A DNA stretch of 64,000 nucleotides, taken from contig CATNEN010000039.1 in NCBI GenBank assembly GCA_950097015.1, positions 11,634,001-11,698,000 of the forward strand. Reading direction: 5' to 3'. Shown piece by piece: positions 32,601-44,600 of this stretch (position 1 is its first letter; the number at the start of each line of letters is the position of its first letter). The stretch comes from Macrostomum hystrix (Eukaryota > Platyhelminthes > Macrostomidae). The notes under the pieces were generated by a model. That model was not told where the DNA came from. It saw nothing but the letters and a program-made list of their open reading frames with translations, and searched no databases. A program made the position numbers and the translations under genes.

Positions 32601-33051
32601 GAGAGGGTAATTTAAACAGTTTTTCATCGGACATCATTTCAAGTGTTTTCTACTTTAAGTTTTTTAAAATAACAATACACTTGAAATAAATAAATCCAAA
32701 ATTAAATTCTGTTTAAATCCTACTTAAAACCCTATTAACAGTAGTATGTGTAGCGATAGAATTATTGCGCAAAAAAGTAAAAAAAAATTCATTCAGATTA
32801 TAGACTTTAAAGAAGGCTAGATTGCATAGTATATATAGTCATGCAAGGCAATATTTACAGTTAATCGCAAGCACTAATCGATCGATCCAATCCTGACAGT
32901 TATTACAGAAAATGCTTTAAAAAATTCAACACGCCAATAGTTATTAAATAAAATCATTGCAGTGAATTGTACTGGTATTACTAGTGTATAATAACCAGAG
33001 AAATAAAATTTCATGCGCAATCAACAGATTGTTGAGTATTTATCTCGGTTC
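32601..33051. other. AT-rich spacer between RRM2 upstream repeat and SETDB1 3' end
   Basis: No ORF. It presumably includes the 3' UTR of SETDB1 (minus strand). No exact AATAAA was pinned down close to the stop. Confidence 0.35.
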
Positions 33052-36000
33052 TCACAGCAGTCTACCGCGGCAGTCTTTAGCGCGGCAGAAGCAGCGCAGA
33101 GTTTTGCCAGGCACACTGCCAACCTGATAATTGTAGTCCCAGCAGAGCTCATCGCCGGCGCGCACCCTGGCGCAGGTGAAGAATGCAATCTCAGGGAAGC
33201 GAGGATCGTGCGTATTGACGAACACATTCTGCACAATTACATTCGGAGCGCAGGAATGATTCAAATAGCGGCCTAGATTGCCGATCCGCTTGGCGTCCAT
33301 GATGTAGGGCTGGGCCTCGCCTAGGAATGCCCGAAGGCAGGCAGCCGGGCCGGCAGCGTCCAGTATGTCGTCGGCCGGATTGTCGTCCGGTACGAACGCT
33401 TCGATGGCTTCTTCGACGACGTCGTCGTCTTGTTCGTCGCCTAGCTGACTGAAAATGATGAGCGTTTGGAAAGCTGTGACGTTTAAGACGCGATCAAAGA
33501 GACTTTAAATTGAAATCGGTTAGCGTTAATTGAATACTTTAACTCGAGTGCTGCACAATTTATTTAACCACCACCTGGAACACATAAGGATAAAGATATC
33601 AAATACATTAGGAGGGAAGGGCTGGCTGGGGAAGAGATGGGAGGGGAAGGGGTGAGAGGGGAATGGGTGAGAGGGGAATGGGTGAGAGGGGAATGGGTGA
33701 GAGGGGAATGCATGGGTGAGAGGGGAATGCGTGGGTGAGAGGGGAATGGGTGAGAGGGGAATGCATGGGTGAGAGGGGAAGGGGTGAGGATTGAGGAAGG
33801 GGTGAGGATTGAGGAAGGGGTGAGAGGGGAATGCATGGGTGAGAGGGGAAGGGGTGAGGATTGAGGAAGGGGTGAGAGGGGAAGGGGTGAGAGGGGAAGG
33901 GGTGAGAAGGGAAGGGTGAGAGGGGAAGGGGTGACCCTGTAAAAAATTCGGCTGCTTCTTCGGCGGGTTTTTTGTGCAAAATAGGAGTGGAATCTACAAA
34001 AATCCCCCCTATCTCGCAAGAGTTAAAGAAACCACCCAGGAAGCAGCCGATGTAACCGTAAATTGTGCGGAAACCGCCGAAGAATCACCCGAACCAGTGG
34101 CCCATTGGACAACCAGAGAATTCTTTATGGGCGATTCCTCGGCGGTTTCTGAGCATGGAATCTTCCGAACTGGAGGATTCTTTGGGTGATTCCATTTCGC
34201 CACCAAGAAGCACCGAGAAAACGCCCAGTTGGGTAGATTCTAAGCATGGAACCATCCGATTGGTATGTTTCCAGCATTCGGCTGTTTCTTTTTCTGGAAA
34301 CACCGCAGATTCCAACTGGAATCACCCAAAGAAACATCCCTATTTTTTAGCGGGGAGAGGGGAAATGCTTAGATGGGCCAACGGGTGAGAGGGGAAGAGG
34401 TTGGAGGGGAACGAATAAAAAGAGAAGGGCTGAGAGGGCAAGGGAAAAGAGAAGGGGTGACTGGAAGAGATAAGACTGGAAGATATAAGACTAGAAGAGA
34501 TTAGAGATAAGAGGTTTGAGAAGTAAATAGACATAGGGTAAGAGACTAGAGCGGGATTGTGAAGTAAGGGAGGGACTGCAAGGCTTAAAAAGAAGAAAAT
34601 GAAGAAGGGAAATAGTCAAACCGGTAATTATGTGGCGCTAACCTTGCCGACGGATTACCGGCGCCATCGATCCGTCTGCTGCTGTCCTTGGGCACAGTGC
34701 TGGCGTCAGTCTCAGCCGATTCTCCCTGCAGCTCGTCGGTAGTTAATCTAATCCGTTTGGACTTGGTCGCAGCCGATTTCTTACCGACATTGTTGCCAGG
34801 GCGTTTTCTACGCCTGTCAGAGCCTGTGCAGTAATCCTCGTCATTCTCATCATCGTTATCTACGTCATCATCATCGTCGTCTTGCCCGTCGTTGGCCAGG
34901 TATTCGTCATCGTCCGGAGGCGAGACAGAAGTTGCTTCTTCTTGTTCAGCATCGTTGTCTTCGCCGTTATCGCTGCTCGGCCTCTCGCTGTTCCTGTTGT
35001 TATCCTCGTTGTCTTCCGCAGAAGATTGCGATTCAGTCTGGTCTTTCTGCTGCCGCCTGTGCTGCTGCTGCTGCTGAAGCGGCTCCAGAACACCGGCTTC
35101 GTAGCCAACTTTCTCCTGTTCCATGACTTCCAGGTGATCCAAATCAGCCTGATATTCGTCGCCAAACTGATCGCAGTACTGGACAGCCAGCTCCTCACTG
35201 TAGAGCTCGCCGGCGTACACGCAAACGAAGGCGCCTTTTGGTAGATCGTGCAGAGGGCGCAGACCCCAGCCCTTGCGGCTTGTTTTGAATATCTGCAGTC
35301 GGGCATTGAGGCCGCGTTGTACTAGACGATTGCGGCACTGCCAGTCCTGACAGGCGCAGCCGGAGTTGCACTCGTAGACGCCACCGATGAGGGCGCGAAC
35401 CAGGCGGCCGTTTTCGTAGGCCGGGCGACTGTCGGTCCGGCCTGGGGTTTTTTGATTCGGAGGGGGTAGCCCGTGTGTAGCCAAAATGAAACAGCAATGT
35501 AGCTAAACTATTATTGATCTTAATTGAATGAGAGCTCTCGGAACTGGCACATAGGAATGAGCCTACACTGAACAGGGTGGAGGTTGGAACGATCCACTGA
35601 ATGGATTGGGGTGGAGGTTGGGGCGATCCACTGAATGGATTGGGGTGGAGGTTGGAACGATCCACTGAATGGATTGGGGTGGAGGTTGGAACGATCCACT
35701 GAATGGATTGGGGTGGAGGTTGGGGCGATCCACTGAATGGATTGGGGTGGAAGTTGGGGCGATCCACTGAATGGATTGGGGTGAAGGTTGGGGCGATCAA
35801 CTGAATGGATTGGGGTGGAGGTTGAGGCGATCCACTGAATGGATTGGGGTGAAGGTTGAGGCGATCCACTGAATGGATTGGGGTGAAGGTTGAGGCGATC
35901 AACTGAATGGATTGGGGTGAAGGTTGAGGCGATCCACTGAATGGATTGGGGTGGAGGTTGAGGCGATCAACTGAATGGATTGGGGTGGAGGTTGAGGCGA

Positions 36001-39000
36001 TCCACTGAATGGATTGGGGTGGAGGCTGGGACGATCAACTGAATGGATTGGGGTGGAGGTTGGGGCGATCCACTGAATGAATTGGGGTGGAGGTTGGAAC
36101 GATCAACTGAATGGATTGGGGTGGAGGTTGGGGCAATCCACTGAATGGATTGGGGTGGAGGTTGGGACGATCCACTGAATAGATTGGGGTGGAGGTTGGG
36201 GCGTTCCAGTGAATAGATTGGGGTGGAGGTTGGGGCGTTCCAGTGAATAGATTGGGGTGGAGGTTGGGGCGTTCCAGTGAATAGATTGGGGTGGAGGTTG
36301 GGGCTTTCCAGTGAATGGATTGGGGTGGAGGTTAAAACGATCAACTGAATGGATTGGGGTGGTCCTCGAGCAAGCTCAGGAAATGGTACAATAGGCAGGT
36401 CACCATCCTTAAATGGATAGATTGAAAATTATGATGTTAGCAAATGAAATTTTAATTACCAGTGACAATAGCGGATGCCTCAGCAGTCAGTCTCAGACAA
36501 GCGCACTTGGTTCGATCTCTACAACCGTCTGTACAATCGCAGCAGACTAGAAAGCCTCTGTCCGATTCGTTGGTGCACACATTCAGAATTGGCATTCGCT
36601 GCGAAGTGTAATCGATATAAGGCGGCTCCTCAGCGTCCAGACAGTTGACAGCGGGCACTGTGATGCGCTCCTTGCCATAGCTGAGGTCGGCCAGCTGACG
36701 CCGAACACCCGTGGCGCAGAACTCGGTGGCCACGCGAACTAGCGGGTCGAAACAAAAGTTCATCGGATGCAGCCGGGAGCCGGTGTGGCCCAGGTAGCGA
36801 TCCAAGTCTGCTGGATTGCGCAATCGCCTGCCGCACGGAGTCGCGTACTCGATCTAGATTGCGCAATCAAAAATATCGCTTTTGGACATTTATCATGTCA
36901 GACAATTGTATGTACCTTTTTTCAAATTATTTTTTGCAAATTTATCTTGTGGGATATCCGACGGCTGTGTACAGCTGTTCATGCACTGAGTCCTTCAGTG
37001 TGTCAGCTGTTCATTTCTTCAGTGTGACACTAAAGTACAAGTACACTTAATGACAAGACTTAAAAGTACACGCATGAGAAAAAAAGAACTGACCAGTTCT
37101 CTGCGGCGAACTCGCCCGGAGCCACCAAGCCGGACTATAAACCGATGCCAGCCAAGCAGGAGAGGCACGTCCAACGGATTCCTGTCAACGGACAAAGCCA
37201 ATTCCAGGCGTTCCTGCTCGGACTTGTCCGAATCGGCCTCGTCCGAGATGCTGCCAACTAGAAGCAGACAATTGGGCTCGCAGACTTGGCCATGCTGATG
37301 CGGAAACGGTCGGAGCTGTCGCAGGGAAGAGCTGTCAATCGAAGCTACCATAACACCGGCGCGCGCTTCCTCGTAGCAGGCGTCTTCCTCGGAAGCATCT
37401 TCGCCAACGCTGGCAGACGACTGCTGCCTGTGAGTCAATAAGGTCGGAGCAGAGGACGACGAAGACAAGGTTTGCAACAGCTGCTGCTGCTGCGGCTGAT
37501 GCTTGTGCTGGCGTCGGACAGCGCCGCCAATGCTAGATTTTCGAGCGAACGCTTGACGAATCGCCGGCTGCTGATCTCCCGAAGGGGTCGCCGACGCCGC
37601 CGCCGCAGCAGCAGCGGCATTTGAGGCAGCAACTGCAGCTGCCTTCTCTCTAATCAGCATAGCTTTAAACAGATCCTCAAGGCGTGTACTGCCACGGTAT
37701 AACCATTCGCGACAGCCACTGCGAGTAGGAAAGCGAACCTGAACCAGGCTAGCGTCAACCTGCTCGACCACTGCGGTCAGCCACTCGCCTGTCAATGTCC
37801 GGTTGCGGTTAGATTCTTAGAAATTCTTAGTAACGGGATTTCAAACCGACTGAAATCAGTAGCTGGTCGATACAGTCGACTAGAAACGCTGAGACCTCTC
37901 ATCATAATCTTTCCCATGGTACTCGCGGGAATAAATGGGATAATATGGGGATTTCATCTTAACTCAAGGCTCTAGAACGGAGCCTGAAGTCAATTCTCGA
38001 ACCGAAACTCACTTAAATCAGGATTGACTGGATTCATTCGCGGAGATTAGGCTAGGAGGGTTACTAATAATAATGGCAGGAGGCCTGCGGGCAGTGGCAC
38101 ATCATTTGGTGACACTAGACCCGCAGCCAGCGAGGAGGCAATTCTGCCCATTTCGCTGACTCCTGAGCACACGCGCACACAGATACTGTACGCAGGCACA
38201 CACTCACACAGGTGTGTACATCTGCCCTGACTTTCTAATTGTCAGGCAGTGTACATTTCATTGTGCCTTGGGGGTTTGCCCTCAAGGGCGTAAATTGCAC
38301 GACAAGCCTCCAAGCCTCGCAAATAAATTTGGCCTCGCCGTGGAATCGAACTTAGGGACCGTGGTGCGAGTGGCAAACGCGATAACCGCTCTGCCACCGG
38401 GGGTTAGTCGGGTTAGATGCGGCCCTCGAAGCTACCAAATCAGACCACTCGCCCCTTGCAACACCTATAATATCCTGTCTTATTTATCATGTGTCTCAAC
38501 TCTCCCCTTTTTCCATATTCCTACAGTTAATTCGGCCCGCTTCCGAACAAGTTTGCCGACCCCTGCTTTAACCTAGCTAGTCCCATTACAGGCATTAATA
38601 GCCACAATACACCAGCAGCTCACCCCGCAGTTCAACTCGAATAGTAAGTCCAGGCCGCAGTCTGAGCATAGTCCTATTGGGATATTTGTCCAGATAGGCT
38701 CGCACGAATTCCTGAGAATCCTGGGCAACCTCGCGCCAATTATGCGGCGTCTGATGCAGCACTCGTCTGACATCGTTTGGCGGCGAATACTGGGCGAATC
38801 CGTCGTCGAAGAACAATAGATAACGCCTAGAGTTCCTCTCGCCAGGCGGCTCGGCAACAATTGCCGAATAATAAAATATTAAGCCGCGATCGTCAGTGTA
38901 GGAAGACACCACCCTGGCTCCCACCGGGTACTGTTCCAGTCTCTGTTCGGCGGTCTCAAACAATGCAACCTGACTAGGCCGCAAGTTCTTAGTAATCTTT

Positions 39001-40799
39001 GTTGTCTTATTAAAACACACTCGATACACTAGGCCATCGCTGCTATCCGGAGCCGGCTCTAGAACTTCGGCAATGGTCGCCTCGTTCCATAGTTCCCGGT
39101 CTTGCAATGCAAACACTGTTTGGCCTTGCTGAGCAACGCTGTAAATGCATTGTTGCGGGTGGCTGTGAGACATAGTGTACACATGACTGCACATTCGCTG
39201 TGACTCAGAGCTCTAAACACTGGGCTACAAAAAACATTATTCACAATTAATTTAGTGGATCGTCACAACCACAAGACGAATTCATTCATCGGATCGCCTC
39301 GGTGTCGAATAAATTTAGTGTTGGTGTAATTCTATCATCACAGCTTAGAACTCACACAGAAACGCTGACCAGCTCCTCCGGGTGGACTAATCGGTATTTG
39401 CGAACTCCATCAGCAGAAATGCTGCCAACAGCAGTGGCAGAAGCGGAGGCCTGTGGCTGCTGCTGCTGCGTTGGTGCTTCAATAATCAAAGACTTGGCCG
39501 CAGTGGAAGCTACCTGATGACTGTCACGACCGCCGCTGTCTTTGACGATAACAGCGTCGTCATCGTCTTTGCCATCGGAATCCTTGCCAGTTATGCTAGC
39601 TGCCACAGCCGATGTCAAATGGACAACCCGACCGTACCAGCTGAAGTTTATTAATTATAAATATAGCACTTTAGTGTATTTTAAACGAGTCTAGCTTGTT
39701 CCACGTTGCAAACTTCCACTTACGCAATCTGTTGATCGTGAGATCGCTTTTCCAATCGTTCCAGAATCTTTTCCTGATGCCGGATGGTCTCTTCTAGTTT
39801 CTGCTTCTGTTTCTCAAGCGCGCTAATTTTACTGAGCAGTTCGGCCCAGTGCGTGTCAGAGCCGAGAGCATTGTGAAATGCAGCCTCAATGTTGACTATT
39901 TGAAATAGAAATTTATGCACCAACAGTTCCACTGTTTTCCCGCTCACTTCAAACTCGGGGCGCACTGCAAATTAAGATGTAACGCGGCTTTATGCAAGCT
40001 CAAATTTAAGCAAATATAGTAATTTTACCCACGTCTGCAAGTTAGAAATCCTCGTCATCTAATTAGTGCTAGTGTTATTGCCATCTAATCAGCTGGAATA
40101 ATAATGTAATAATAATAATAATTACAGAAGGACTGCGGGCAATGGTGTATCATTTGGTGACACAAGACTTGCAGCCAGCGAGAAGGCAATTCTGCCCATT
40201 TCGCTGACTCCTGAGCACACGCGAAAACAAATACCGTACTGAGGCACACACTCACACAGGTATATACATCTGCCCTGACTTTCACATCGTCAGGCAGTGT
40301 AAACTATCACTGTGACTTGGAGGTTGGACCTTAAGGGCGTAAATTGGGGGAGGGGATTTCAACGAATGTGACGTCGCCACGGAATCGAGCTCAGGGACCT
40401 TGGTGGGAGAGGCGACCGCTTTTATGCTAAATGCTACAATTTGTTATAGAGCATTTAGAAATCGAACCCTGACTATCAAGTTGTGAGTCCAATGCTTGAT
40501 CATCGTCCTAGGCTAGGCTAAAATAATCTCAAACACTCACCAGTCTCATAGACACCAGGCTCAGTCAGTCGTAGATATTCCAAAGCGGTGCGAGCCAGCA
40601 GCTGACGCGGCACGTGTTCCTCTAGGGCGGCCATGTGCAGATCCCACAATCGCCTTGTAGTAAACCTGCCGTGTCCAACGTCTGATTTGAAGAACTCCGC
40701 CAGGCAAGTTACTAACACGCTGACTGATAATCGCCTGATCGCATCGATTCGCGACTCCCAGCCAGTTGGGATTGGTGGAGTTTTCGACCAGGCATTCAT
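33052..40799 (-). CDS. SETDB1: Histone H3K9 methyltransferase SETDB1/eggless (8 exons)
   Basis: Exons in transcript order: 40799-40541, 39964-39724, 39640-39356, 39186-38624, 37788-37094, 36853-36460, 35441-34643, 33448-33052. Phases agree and predict 1210 residues (human SETDB1 is about 1290). Domain order matches the family. A coiled coil lies in exon 2 ([15 protein letters not shown]), followed by Tudor-type segments in exons 3-5 ([37 protein letters not shown]). The MBD starts exon 6 ([21 protein letters not shown]). Pre-SET cysteines span exons 6-7 ([30 protein letters not shown]). The SET domain starts in exon 7 ([20 protein letters not shown]), is split by a long acidic insert, and resumes in exon 8 ([21 protein letters not shown]). 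The post-SET ends [11 protein letters not shown]. The enzyme trimethylates H3K9 for heterochromatin and transposon silencing. Introns hold SINEs and minisatellites. Confidence 0.93.
33600..33940. repeat. ~15-bp purine-rich minisatellite in SETDB1 last intron
   Basis: Units of GGGTGAGAGGGGAAT and GGGTGAGGATTGAGGAAG alternate. The plus strand is nearly all purine apart from regular T. It lies between exons 7 and 8. Confidence 0.9.
33948..34345. repeat. Foldback-like segment with two inverted repeat pairs
   Basis: Bases 34070-34090 pair with 34129-34149 (GAAACCGCCGAAGAATCACC versus its complement with two mismatches). Bases 34175-34194 pair with 34317-34336 (GGATTCTTTGGGTGATTCCA). Other GATTCC/GGAATC motifs are scattered between. 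The segment interrupts two halves of a purine-rich repeat in the SETDB1 last intron, so it may be an inserted foldback element. Confidence 0.55.
34346..34530. repeat. Degenerate purine-rich repeat in SETDB1 last intron
   Basis: Irregular AGAGGGGAA and AAGAGATAAGACTGGAAGAT units continue the purine bias seen before the foldback segment. It is probably the far half of the same array. Confidence 0.6.
35570..36370. repeat. 34-bp minisatellite in SETDB1 intron, about 23 copies
   Basis: Units read GGATTGGGGTGGAGGTTGGG followed by GCGATCCACTGAAT, with variants GATCAACTGAAT and, at the distal end, GTTCCAGTGAATAGATT. It lies between exons 6 and 7. Confidence 0.95.
38070..38403 (-). mobile_element. 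SINE-A in SETDB1 intron 4 (same strand as gene)
   Basis: The reverse complement is a near full-length SINE-A. It has the head GGTGGCAGAGCGGTTATCGC with an A box, a diverged B box (AGTTCGATTCC), the shared body blocks and the ending CCTCCTGCCATT. It sits between the exons at 39186-38624 and 37788-37094. Confidence 0.88.
40109..40425 (-). mobile_element. SINE-A, diverged, in SETDB1 intron 1
   Basis: The reverse complement retains the body (CACCTGTGTGAGTG; CTGAGGAGTCAGCGAAATGG-like block; CCCGCAGTCCTTCTG) with more changes than the other intronic copies. The head is partly recognisable (AGCTCGATTCC near 40385-40395). It lies between exons 1 and 2. Confidence 0.75.
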
Positions 40800-41658
40800 T
40801 TGTCAGCTGAAATTTGGCTAGTATAAATTATGATGCGTTTGGGCTAGAAAATTCATGACTGGGGAGGGGTGGGTGGCTGAAGGGGTGAGAAAATAATAAA
40901 AAATGAGACTAGCCGCCAATCAAAAAGCATCAAACAATCTTGGATGTATTTAGAGGCGAGTCAATAGGATTGGGGTGGGTGTCAATGGGCCTTAGCCGAT
41001 GACGTTAGAGGGGTATTAACTGCTTGCTAGATCCAACTATAACACGTAAGACTTGAAATGGATACAAATAAATTAGAACTGATTAAAATTCCAACTTTGA
41101 TTTGCTGTGACCTGCAGCAAATATGTCGTAATTTTATTTTTTCTTTTAAAGAAGCTCTTAAAAAACATTTTTACAGGATTTAATTATGTACAGTTTAAAT
41201 AAAAACATTTGTGTGAGCAGATATATTTGTTTAATTTTGCTATAGAAAAGGTGTAGTCCGAGATGTGCTATATAAAGATACAGATTGGGGCCTTTTAAAA
41301 TACAAAATTAGAGGATAAATTGTGATCAATGATGTAATTTTAATGCATGCCCTATATCAAACTATAACAACAAATAATAAAATGTAGCAGGGTAAATTGT
41401 ATGAAACATATCACAGTTGTTTGTGCATTACAACAAGCTGAACAAAAACAAAAATCACTGATTTAAACAATAGAATCTCATTTAAATGTAAAAAAGTCTC
41501 CATATAAATAGCAGAGTACTTTTAGGCTAATATTTCTTAAGAAAGCAACCGCTAGCTATAAAAAGTAATAGAGTATTAAAAACTTGTTTCTTAATTACAC
41601 TAATACAATAGCAGTCATCATTATTCGCTTCAGTCTGTCAATAAATCAGATATTCTAA
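40800..41658. other. Spacer between SETDB1 5' end and tetraspanin 3' end
   Basis: It contains the SETDB1 promoter side and the tetraspanin 3' UTR (both genes on the minus strand). It is AT-rich apart from a short GGGGAGGGGTGGGTGG run near 40861. TTTATT near 41135 would be AATAAA for the tetraspanin, but the tail would be long. No ORF is supported. Confidence 0.35.
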
Positions 41659-44600
41659 TTAGCGACTGGAATCGACTGGAATGACAGCCGCACCTCTAGC
41701 TGAACTATCGAAGCTGGTGTACTTACTGCCGTAGAAGTCGGCAACAGCTAGGAATCTGGCAAACACGAAACCGAGGACAATGCCTAGCAGCTGCGGAATG
41801 ATGTTTTGTTGAAGACTTGTTTTTAGAAACTAAGAGTGAATAGAAAAATAATACATATAACCCAGTATTAGTGTACACACACAAGGCTATTTTTAACACT
41901 CTGGAGAACGACCATGGGGATACAATAAATACCCACTGCCTACTTCACGATAACTCCCAAACCGAATGACTGATTATTGTCAAAGCCCACTGTATGATAC
42001 GTCGAGATATTCAGCGATTATCGAAGAAGATCATGGTGACAAGGACAACTAATATTGCTTTATATAAAACCTGTACTGTGTAGCGAATCCATATTGGTTC
42101 AATAATAGAAACATCAACAATAAAATCACTACACACTATAATTTGCAGTAATAACCTACTTGAAACAATTATGTCAATATTGGCGGTTTTGCCACCAGAC
42201 AGCCCGACAAGAATCATTAAATATCACTGCAATATCCTGTGTTCTAGATTTTCATACGGCTTTGTTGTATATTTTGGGAGAAACAGAAGAAAGATAAATT
42301 CAGATATTTGAAATAAGCCCCGTGTTCTTTCTACTGTTATTGAACTTCCGAAAGCAATGGGATTTGAAGGTGGGGGGCTCGGTGGCAGAGCGGTTATCGC
42401 GTTTGCCACTCGCACCACGGTCCCTAAGTTCGATTCCACGGCGAGGCCAAATTTATTTGGGGCGCAGCCGCGGAGAGAAGGCTTGGGGGCTTGTCGTGCA
42501 ATTTACGACCTTGAGGGCCAACCTCCAAGGCACAGTGAAATGTACACTGCCCGACAATGAGAAAGTCAGGGCAGATGTACACACCTGTGTGAGCGTGCCT
42601 GCGTACAGTATCTGTGTGCGTGTGTTCTCAGGAGTCAGCGAAATGGGCAGAATTGCCTCCTCGCTGGCTGCGGGTCTAGTGTCACCAAATGATGTGCCAC
42701 TGCCCGCAGCCCTCCTGCAATTATTATTATTATTTAGGTGTATTATAATGTGCTAATATTAGCAACTTTCAAGGCAAGGCGCTAATTAAACAAAAAATCG
42801 CAGTAGCTGAGCACAAATCGATTCGCAGATTCAATAAGCAATGTGCTAATTATTCAAAATAGCTAGCCTTAAGAGGTGTCAGTGTATGAGCGATTAGCGC
42901 GTTTGCGAGGCCACATTTATTCGCGGGGCGCAGCCGCGAAGAGAAGGCTTAGTGGGCTTACTGTGCAATTTACAATTTTGAAACATGCCTGACGATGAAG
43001 ATAATCGATGTATACACATGTGAGTGTGGGCTCGGGAGTTAGCGAAATGGACAGAATTGCCTCCTAGCCGGCTCCACTGCACTACTACTGCAAACTATAC
43101 CACCCTGTATTGTTACACCTGACTTTCGTTATTTAATAGAAATACAGGCAGGCATATTCGGTATTCGGAAATAATCACGTGTATTCGTTCCATCTCTAAG
43201 CAAGTTAAGCCTTACCATGAGTATAACGTAGGTGATTCCAACGGCTCCGGTAACTAAAATACGAGCCGAAACGGTGGATTGCATGGAGTCAAAGCAGCCG
43301 TTTGTAAATAGGGCCGCATTGCTGCCAGTAAGTGGTGGCGGATTAGCCGGCGGTGTACTAGCTGCCGGCGTTGAGCCCTGGCATAGCGCCTGACTTTGAA
43401 TGCTAGAATCGGCACGGCGTACACAGCAGCTCAATGGCACATAGGGAGCTGTATCACCCCTGAGGATTGTAGTAGCCTGATACCAGGCGCTGGCATTCTG
43501 GTACAGGTACCAGGACCGGGTCGAATTGATGCCGCCGTACGCGCCGCAACAGGTAAACTGCGATGCGAGTACAGGAATTAGAGAGGAAATTGTATTTAAC
43601 AGTAGGACTAACAAGCCATTTTGCGTCCCATTTTTTTTAATTTTGGGGGGAATTTCCCATCTTTTTAGCAATAAATATTTATTGGCAGCGCCTGAATGCT
43701 AACTGCGCTGAGTGGCGACCGATTGGTTGACAGACTAGGCGATGGTATACTTTGGTAGAGCTGCGCCCAATACTGATCATTGAAATTGGAGAAATTCGCG
43801 TCAGGGTGTTCATAGTGGCCTATTTCCACCTGTTGTAGCCCTTGAAGGTCCAGCAGTCCGTCTAGATAAAAGCAGGTGACCACCGAAGACGGAGATGACG
43901 CAGGCACATTCGGGTGACCTGGCAAGGCCGAACTGAGGCGCTGTGCTAATTCGTGCATCGGGGTGTATAAAATACACTAGCTCTAATTGGAAAAATTTGA
44001 CCTTCACTTCATCTGGCCAGAACTTCATCTTGACGGTCTGAAAAGCTAAATATAGCTCCGTTTGGGTGCAACACAAAAATTCTCAGAAGGTTACCCCTTG
44101 GTAGCTAACTGAATAATAATACTCAATAATAAAACTCACATAGAGCTGAACAGCATCAGTGGCATCGGTCACAACTTTGTTCCTATCCGTGCTCAAATTA
44201 ATCCCATAATATTTGGCAATCGATGTCTCCATGCTCGTCTTGACTTGGCTTTGTAGATCTGTATAAAAAGCGAATCCGAGAGCGCCAACCACGAGGAATA
44301 TAACGAAGAGGCAGATGATAACGATCAGGTACTGCGGAAGGAATTGTCGTACAGGTAATGATATAAAAATAATGCTCATTCACCAAGTGTTTATCTCTCC
44401 CATCTCCCCCATTGCCACGGGGCAATTAATTGTACGCAATGGCTGGCCGTTGCCCTAAGAGCAGTTGGCACAAAGTGAAATTTTAGGCGATGGAACATAA
44501 TTGGTGACACTAGACCCGCAACCAGCAAGGAGGTAATTCTGCCTATTTAGCTGACTCCTGAGCACACACGCGCACAGATACCGTACGCAGGCATACACAG

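Noticed and set aside
31696-32637. 313-codon S/P/L/Y-rich ORF on the minus strand
   Set aside because: It translates the polypyrimidine strand of the G-rich minisatellite; there is no non-repeat sequence in it.
42322-42756. 144-codon ORF in the tetraspanin intron
   Set aside because: It lies entirely within a SINE-A copy; similar peptides appear from every other copy.
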